A stretch of DNA of 64,000 nucleotides from Massilia sp. NR 4-1 (GTDB taxonomy: Bacteria; Pseudomonadota; Gammaproteobacteria; Burkholderiales; Burkholderiaceae_D): assembly GCF_001191005.1 (NCBI RefSeq), contig NZ_CP012201.1, forward strand, positions 5,332,001 through 5,396,000, read 5' to 3'. Position 1 is the first letter of the stretch, and each line of letters starts with the position of its first letter. The notes under the pieces are model-generated. The model saw nothing but the letters and a program-made list of their open reading frames with translations. It ran no database searches and was not told where the DNA came from. The position numbers and the translations under genes are program-made. Shown piece after piece: positions 58,051 through 64,000 of the stretch.

Positions 58051-58842
58051 ATGAGCTACGAGAACATCCTGTTTGAAATCAAGGCCGGTATCGCCAAGCT
58101 GACGCTGAACCGCCCCGATAAGCTGAACAGCTTCACCCAGGCCATGCACCGCGAAGTGCAGGACGCGCTGGCCAAGGTGCGCGAGGACAAATCGGTGCGC
58201 GTCTTCGTCCTCACCGGCACCGGGCGCGGCTTCTGCGCCGGCCAGGACCTGTCCGACCGCGCCGTGGAGCCGGGCGCGCAGGGCGTGGACCTGGGCGAGT
58301 CGGTGGAAAAATACTATGCGCCCCTGGTGCTGGCGCTGCGCGAATTGCCCATGCCCGTCATCTGCGCCGTCAACGGCGTGGCGGCCGGCGCGGGCGCCAA
58401 TCTGGCCCTGGCCTGCGACATCGTGGTCGCCGCCAAATCGGCCTGCTTCATCGAAGCCTTCTGCAAACTGGGCCTGATTCCCGACACCGGCGGCACCTGG
58501 ATCTTGCCGCGCCTGGTCGGCCGCGCGCGCGCCACCGGTCTGGCCATGCTGGGTGAAAAGCTCACCGCCGACCGCGCCGAGCAATGGGGCATGATCTGGA
58601 AATGCGTGCCCGACGAACTGCTGATGACCGACGTGATGGCCATGGCCGAACACTTCGCCGTTGCGCCCACCAAGGGCCTGGCTTTCACCAAGAAAGCGCT
58701 GCAGCTCAGCTACGGCAATGCGCTGGCCGACCAGCTCAAGCTGGAAGGCGAGATGATGCGCGAACTCGGTTACAGCCATGATTACCGCGAAGGCGTGGAC
58801 GCCTTCATCCATAAACGCACGCCGCACTTCAAGGGGGAATAA
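58051..58842 (+). CDS. paaG: PaaG, ring-1,2-epoxyphenylacetyl-CoA isomerase
   Basis: The protein has 263 residues of the crotonase fold. It rearranges the epoxide to the oxepin. FCAGQDLSDRA, ICAVNGVAAGAGANLALACD and GLIPDTGGTWILPRLVG form the CoA-oxyanion and active-site parts. Fifteen bases follow paaE; two bases separate it from paaH. Confidence 0.95.
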   Translation: MSYENILFEIKAGIAKLTLNRPDKLNSFTQAMHREVQDALAKVREDKSVRVFVLTGTGRGFCAGQDLSDRAVEPGAQGVDLGESVEKYYAPLVLALRELPMPVICAVNGVAAGAGANLALACDIVVAAKSACFIEAFCKLGLIPDTGGTWILPRLVGRARATGLAMLGEKLTADRAEQWGMIWKCVPDELLMTDVMAMAEHFAVAPTKGLAFTKKALQLSYGNALADQLKLEGEMMRELGYSHDYREGVDAFIHKRTPHFKGE

Positions 58843-58844
58843 GC

Positions 58845-60398
58845 ATGGCAGCAATCGCCACTGGCAGCGTCGTCGCCGTGATCGGCAGCGGCGCCATGGG
58901 TTCGGGCATCGCGCAGATCGCCGCCGCCGCCGGCCACACGGTACGCCTGTTCGACATGCGCGCCGAAGCCGCGCTCAAGGCCATCGCCGATATTGGCGCC
59001 GTCTATGCCAGGCTGGTGGAGAAAGGCAAGATGGGCGCCGCCGATGCCGACGCCGCGCGCGCGCGCCTGCATGCCGCCTCCGGCCTGGCCGAGATGGCCG
59101 ACGCCGCGCTGGTGGTGGAAGCCATCGTCGAAAACCTCGATGCCAAGCGCGCCCTGTTCGCCGACCTGGAAGCCATCGTCGGCGAGAATGCCATCCTCGC
59201 CACCAATACCTCTTCGATCTCGGTGACGGCCATTGCCGCCCGCCTGCGCCATCCCCAGCGCCTGGTCGGCATGCACTTCTTCAATCCTGTGCCGCTGATG
59301 GCCCTGGTGGAAGTGATCAGCGGCGTCGCCAGCGATCCCGCCGTCGCCGCCGCCGTCTTCGACACGGCCGCCGCCTGGGGCAAGAACCCGGTGCACGCCA
59401 AGTCCACGCCCGGCTTCATCGTCAACCGCGTGGCGCGCCCCTTCTATGCCGAAGGCCTGCGCCTGTTGAACGAGCAGGCCGCCGATCCCGCCAGCATCGA
59501 CGCCGTGCTGCGCGAGGGCGGCGGCTTCCGTATGGGACCGTTCGAGCTGATGGACCTGATCGGGCATGACGTGAACTATTCCGTCACCCAGTCCGTTTTC
59601 AACGCCTACTACAACGACCCGCGCTACACGCCTTCGGTGCTGCAGCAGGAGTTGCTGAACGCCGGTTTCCTGGGCCGCAAATCCGGCCGCGGCTTCTTCC
59701 GCTACGGCGAAGGCGCGGCCAATCCCGCGCCGCGCAGCGAAGCGCCGCAGCCGCGCCCCGACTACGTGGGTTACAGCATCGAGCCGGGCCAGAGCGACGC
59801 CATCACGCGCGCCCTGTGCGAACGCCTGGAAGCGCATGGCCTGAAGGTGGCGCGCCGCAAATCGGCCGAAGGCCACCAGCATAACGAAGCGCCGGCCTTC
59901 CACTGCAACGGCGCCGCCGTCTACTTCACCGATGGCCGCACCGCCACCGCCCGCGCGCGCGACAACCGGCATGCCGACACCATCGTCTTCGACCTGGTGC
60001 TGGACTATGGCAAGGCCGCCCGCATCGCGCTCGCTTGCGCCGACCAGTGCCGCCCTGAAGCCTTCGATGCCGTGGTCGGCATCTTCCAGGCCGCCGGCTT
60101 TGCCGTCACCCGCCTGGACGACGTGCCTGGCCTGGCCGTGATGCGCACCGTCGCCATGCTGGCCAACGAGGCGGCCGATGCCGTCAACCAGGGCGTGTGC
60201 AGCGCCGCCGCCGCCGATACCGCGATGCAGAAGGGCGTCAATTATCCGCGCGGCCCGCTGGCCTGGGCCGACGCCGTGGGCATCGGCCATATCGTCACCG
60301 TGCTGGAAAACATGGCTGCCGCTTATGGCGAGGACCGTTACCGGGTCTCGCCGCTGCTGCGCCGCAAACAGGCGGCAGGAGCGCGCTTCCATGCATAA
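58845..60398 (+). CDS. paaH: PaaH, 3-hydroxyacyl-CoA dehydrogenase
   Basis: The protein has 517 residues. The N-terminal NAD site VIGSGAMGSGIAQIAAAAG, the HFFNPVPLMALVEV segment and two C-terminal 3HCDH domains give the full PaaH length. It oxidises 3-hydroxyadipyl-CoA. The end of the gene overlaps the start of paaI by eight bases. Part of the middle is Ala-rich but no break is seen. Confidence 0.95.
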   Translation: MAAIATGSVVAVIGSGAMGSGIAQIAAAAGHTVRLFDMRAEAALKAIADIGAVYARLVEKGKMGAADADAARARLHAASGLAEMADAALVVEAIVENLDAKRALFADLEAIVGENAILATNTSSISVTAIAARLRHPQRLVGMHFFNPVPLMALVEVISGVASDPAVAAAVFDTAAAWGKNPVHAKSTPGFIVNRVARPFYAEGLRLLNEQAADPASIDAVLREGGGFRMGPFELMDLIGHDVNYSVTQSVFNAYYNDPRYTPSVLQQELLNAGFLGRKSGRGFFRYGEGAANPAPRSEAPQPRPDYVGYSIEPGQSDAITRALCERLEAHGLKVARRKSAEGHQHNEAPAFHCNGAAVYFTDGRTATARARDNRHADTIVFDLVLDYGKAARIALACADQCRPEAFDAVVGIFQAAGFAVTRLDDVPGLAVMRTVAMLANEAADAVNQGVCSAAAADTAMQKGVNYPRGPLAWADAVGIGHIVTVLENMAAAYGEDRYRVSPLLRRKQAAGARFHA

Positions 60399-60852
60399 GA
60401 ACGTCCATCATCGCCATTACGCCGATCCCCAGCAACTGGCCGAGGCGGCTGGCGAAGCCATGTTCGCGTGCGACCGGGCCAGCCAGTCCATGGGCATGCG
60501 GCTGGAGGAGATCCGTCCCGGCTACGCGCGTCTGAGCATGCCGGTGCGGGAGGATATGCTGAACGGGCACCTGACCTGCCATGGCGGCTTCATTTTCGCC
60601 CTGGCCGACAGCGCCTTCGCCTTTGCCTGCAATAGCCATAACCTCAACACGGTAGGCGCGGGTTGCACCATCGAATACCTGGCGCCCGGCCGCCAGGACG
60701 ACATATTGACCGCCGAAGCGGTGGAGCAGGCCTTGTCCGGCAAGACGGGCATCTACGATGTCAGCGTGCGCAACCAGGATGGCCGGCTGATCGCCCTGTT
60801 GCGCGGCAAGTCGCACCGCGTCGGCGGGGAAGTGCTGCCGCAGCAGGAATAA
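60391..60852 (+). CDS. paaI: PaaI, hotdog-fold acyl-CoA thioesterase
   Basis: The protein has 153 residues. LTCHGGFIFALADSAFAFACNSHN holds the catalytic Asp of the PaaI group, and GIYDVSVRNQDG is also typical. It hydrolyses hydroxyphenylacetyl-CoA and stalled products, freeing CoA. The ATG overlaps the end of paaH. Confidence 0.94.
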   Translation: MHKNVHHRHYADPQQLAEAAGEAMFACDRASQSMGMRLEEIRPGYARLSMPVREDMLNGHLTCHGGFIFALADSAFAFACNSHNLNTVGAGCTIEYLAPGRQDDILTAEAVEQALSGKTGIYDVSVRNQDGRLIALLRGKSHRVGGEVLPQQE

Positions 60853-60876
60853 GAGTAACCGCACAAGGAGATACGG

Positions 60877-62202
60877 ATGGTCCAACGCAATCCCGCCGCG
60901 TCGGAGCTGGAGCCGATCGAACGCGCCAGCCGCGACGAGCTGCAGGCGCTGCAGCTGGAACGCATGCAGTGGTCGCTCAAGCATGCCTACGACAATGTGC
61001 CGCATTACCGCGCCGCCTTCGATGCGGCCGGCGTGCATCCTGATGATCTGAAAACCCTGGCCGATCTGTCCCGCTTCCCCTTCACTGACAAGAAAACCCT
61101 GCGCGACAACTACCCCTTCGGCCTGTTCGCCGTTCCGAATTCGCGCATCGCGCGCCTGCATGCCTCCAGCGGCACCACCGGCAAGGCCACCGTGGTGGGC
61201 TACACGGCCAGGGATATCGATATGTGGGCCGATATGGTGGCGCGCTCCATCCGCGCCGCCGGCGGCCGCGCCGGCGATATGGTGCACATCTCCTATGGCT
61301 ATGGCCTGTTTACCGGCGGCCTGGGCGCCCACTATGGCGCCGAGCGCCTGGGCTGCACCGTCATTCCGATGTCCGGCGGGCAGACGGAAAAGCAGGTGCA
61401 GCTGATCCAGGACTTCAAGCCGTCCATCATCATGGTCACGCCCTCGTACATGCTGAACATCATCGAGGAATTCCAGCGCCAGGGCCTGGATGCGGCCCAG
61501 TCCTCGCTGCAGGTGGGCATCTTCGGCGCCGAGCCGTGGACCGAGGCCATGCGCGCCGAGATCGAGCAGCGTGCCGGCCTCGATGCGGTGGACATCTACG
61601 GCCTATCGGAAGTGATCGGCCCCGGCGTCGCCAGCGAATGCGTGGAGAGCAAGGACGGCCCCGTGATCTGGGAAGACCATTTCTACCCCGAGATCATCGA
61701 CCCCGAAACGGGCGAGGTGCTGCCTGAAGGCGCCGAAGGCGAGCTGGTATTCACCTCGCTGAGCAAGGAGGCGATGCCCGTCATCCGCTACCGCACGCGC
61801 GACCTGACCCGCCTGCTGCCGCCGACTTCGCGCTCCATGCGCCGCATGGGCAAGATCACCGGCCGTTCGGACGATATGCTGATCATCCGCGGCGTCAATG
61901 TCTTCCCCAGCCAGATCGAAGAACTGATCTTGAAAATGCCCAAGCTGGCGCCGCAATACCAGCTCATCGTCTCGCGCGAAGGCCACCTGGACAAGCTGGA
62001 CGTGGTGGGCGAGCTGCGCCCCGAGCTGAGCGGCAAGCTGGCCGAACACGAAACCGAAGCGCTGGCGCGCGAACTGGAACACCGCATCAAAACCTATGTC
62101 GGCGTGAGCACCAAGGTGCGCCTGCTGGCCGCCCACAGCATCGAACGCACGCTGACCGGCAAGGCCAAACGCGTCGTCGACAAACGCCCCAAGATACTCT
62201 GA
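60877..62202 (+). CDS. paaK: PaaK, phenylacetate-CoA ligase
   Basis: The protein has 441 residues, the family length. LHASSGTTGKATVVGYT is the ATP-binding loop; YGLSEVIGPGVASEC, RTRDLTRLLPP and TGRSDDMLIIRGVNVFPSQIEE follow, with the late TGKAKRVVDKRP bearing the catalytic Lys region. It activates phenylacetate, the entry step. AAGGAG precedes the ATG. Confidence 0.97.
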   Translation: MVQRNPAASELEPIERASRDELQALQLERMQWSLKHAYDNVPHYRAAFDAAGVHPDDLKTLADLSRFPFTDKKTLRDNYPFGLFAVPNSRIARLHASSGTTGKATVVGYTARDIDMWADMVARSIRAAGGRAGDMVHISYGYGLFTGGLGAHYGAERLGCTVIPMSGGQTEKQVQLIQDFKPSIIMVTPSYMLNIIEEFQRQGLDAAQSSLQVGIFGAEPWTEAMRAEIEQRAGLDAVDIYGLSEVIGPGVASECVESKDGPVIWEDHFYPEIIDPETGEVLPEGAEGELVFTSLSKEAMPVIRYRTRDLTRLLPPTSRSMRRMGKITGRSDDMLIIRGVNVFPSQIEELILKMPKLAPQYQLIVSREGHLDKLDVVGELRPELSGKLAEHETEALARELEHRIKTYVGVSTKVRLLAAHSIERTLTGKAKRVVDKRPKIL

Positions 62203-62211
62203 GGAGAAGAA

Positions 62212-63417
<1,206 letters not shown>

Positions 63418-63427
63418 GGAGGCGGCC

Positions 63428-64000
63428 ATGGTCAAGGTGTATGAAATCAATGGCATCCGCCCGGTGGTGCATCCCAGCGCCTACGTGCATCCGACGGCGG
63501 TGCTGATCGGCGATGTGATCGTCGGCCCGCGCTGCTATATCGGCCCGCTGGCTTCGATGCGCGGCGACTTCGGCCGCCTGGTGCTGGAGGAGGGCGCCAA
63601 TCTGCAGGATACCTGCGTGGTGCACGGCTTCCCCGGCGCCGACACGGTGGTCGAGGTGGATGGCCATATCGGCCATGGCGCCGTGCTGCATGGTTGCCGC
63701 ATCGGCCGCAATTCCCTGGTCGGCATGAATGCCGTGGTGATGGATAACGCCGTCGTCGGCGAGGAGAGCATCATCGCCGCCATGAGCTTCGTGAAAGCCA
63801 GCATGATCATCCCGCCGCGCAGCATGGTGATGGGCACCCCGGCCCGCGTGGTGCGCCAGGTCAGCGACGTCGAATTGAAATGGAAGATGTCCGGCACCAG
63901 CCAGTATCACGAGCTGGCCGTGCGTTCCATGCAGACCATGCGCGAGGTGGAGGCCCTGGCCGAGGCCGAGCCGGACCGCCAGCGCATCCATTGGGACTCC
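63428..64000 (+). CDS. paaY: PaaY, gamma-carbonic-anhydrase-like hexapeptide protein (C-terminus cut by window edge)
   Basis: At least 191 residues. The left-handed beta-helix hexapeptide pattern (PTAVLIGDVIVGPRCYIGP, VGMNAVVMDNAVVG) with His ligands in VVHGFPG and GHGAVLHGC fits PaaY, a thioesterase-like or carbonic-anhydrase-like helper of the phenylacetate pathway. The remaining C-terminus is likely short. It follows paaJ by ten bases. paaZ and paaF are not in the window. Confidence 0.92.
   Translation, partial: MVKVYEINGIRPVVHPSAYVHPTAVLIGDVIVGPRCYIGPLASMRGDFGRLVLEEGANLQDTCVVHGFPGADTVVEVDGHIGHGAVLHGCRIGRNSLVGMNAVVMDNAVVGEESIIAAMSFVKASMIIPPRSMVMGTPARVVRQVSDVELKWKMSGTSQYHELAVRSMQTMREVEALAEAEPDRQRIHWDS

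Overview
The window is GC-rich (visibly above 60 %) and densely coded. It carries the repertoire of a free-living betaproteobacterium. DUF2863 and DUF3297 proteins, a HutF/HutG-type histidine pathway, a paa cluster controlled by PaaX, stand-alone TRAP binding proteins and a secreted PHB depolymerase together suggest Burkholderiales, most likely Oxalobacteraceae (Massilia/Duganella-like). That placement is an inference from gene content, not a database match. I see no rRNA, tRNA, CRISPR array, prophage or insertion sequence.

Layout. 1-4.5 kb: a very large hybrid sensor kinase on the minus strand that runs off the left edge. 4.7-9.8 kb: hutC, then ada with a 2OG-Fe(II) oxygenase, a GST and a secreted amidohydrolase. 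9.8-18.9 kb: the histidine utilisation operon hutU-H-G-F-D-I, ending in a fused substrate-binding/permease gene and a strong terminator. It has a sigma70-type promoter whose spacer holds a HutC-like palindrome. 19-36 kb: a mixed region with two EamA exporters (one with MarR and twin operators), a DNA glycosylase, an NmrA-like/LysR pair, an ECF sigma/AhpD-like pair, several alpha/beta hydrolases, a PHB depolymerase, a transglutaminase-TPR lipoprotein, and DUF2863 and HDOD proteins. 36.5-45.5 kb: 3-methyladenine glycosylase overlapping a chemoreceptor on the opposite strand, a Cache protein, a radical-SAM aminomutase-like enzyme with MFS and FAH-type neighbours, and a class III aminotransferase. 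45.5-52.5 kb: carboxylesterase, mog/moaB, darP and pmbA, then two paralogous TRAP-type binding proteins either side of an M14 carboxypeptidase. 52.6-64 kb: a small ribbon-helix-helix/RAMA-like protein, paaX, and the phenylacetate catabolic operon paaABCDE-G-H-I-K-J-Y, cut by the right edge.

How it works together. The two large blocks are catabolic: histidine to glutamate through formimidoylglutamate deiminase and formylglutamate deformylase, and phenylacetate through the CoA-thioester epoxide route. Each has its own repressor (HutC, PaaX). The most noteworthy signals outside known operons are the operator-like palindromes (24.6, 48.84, 52.64/52.74 and 54.22 kb), a family of CCGATT-core palindromes between genes, two long antisense gene overlaps, and the small RHH/RAMA-like gene behind a long inverted repeat. 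I found no clear wholly new multigene system. The best candidates for undescribed biology are the RHH/RAMA gene, the TRAP-like pair around the carboxypeptidase, and the ECF sigma/AhpD-like pair.
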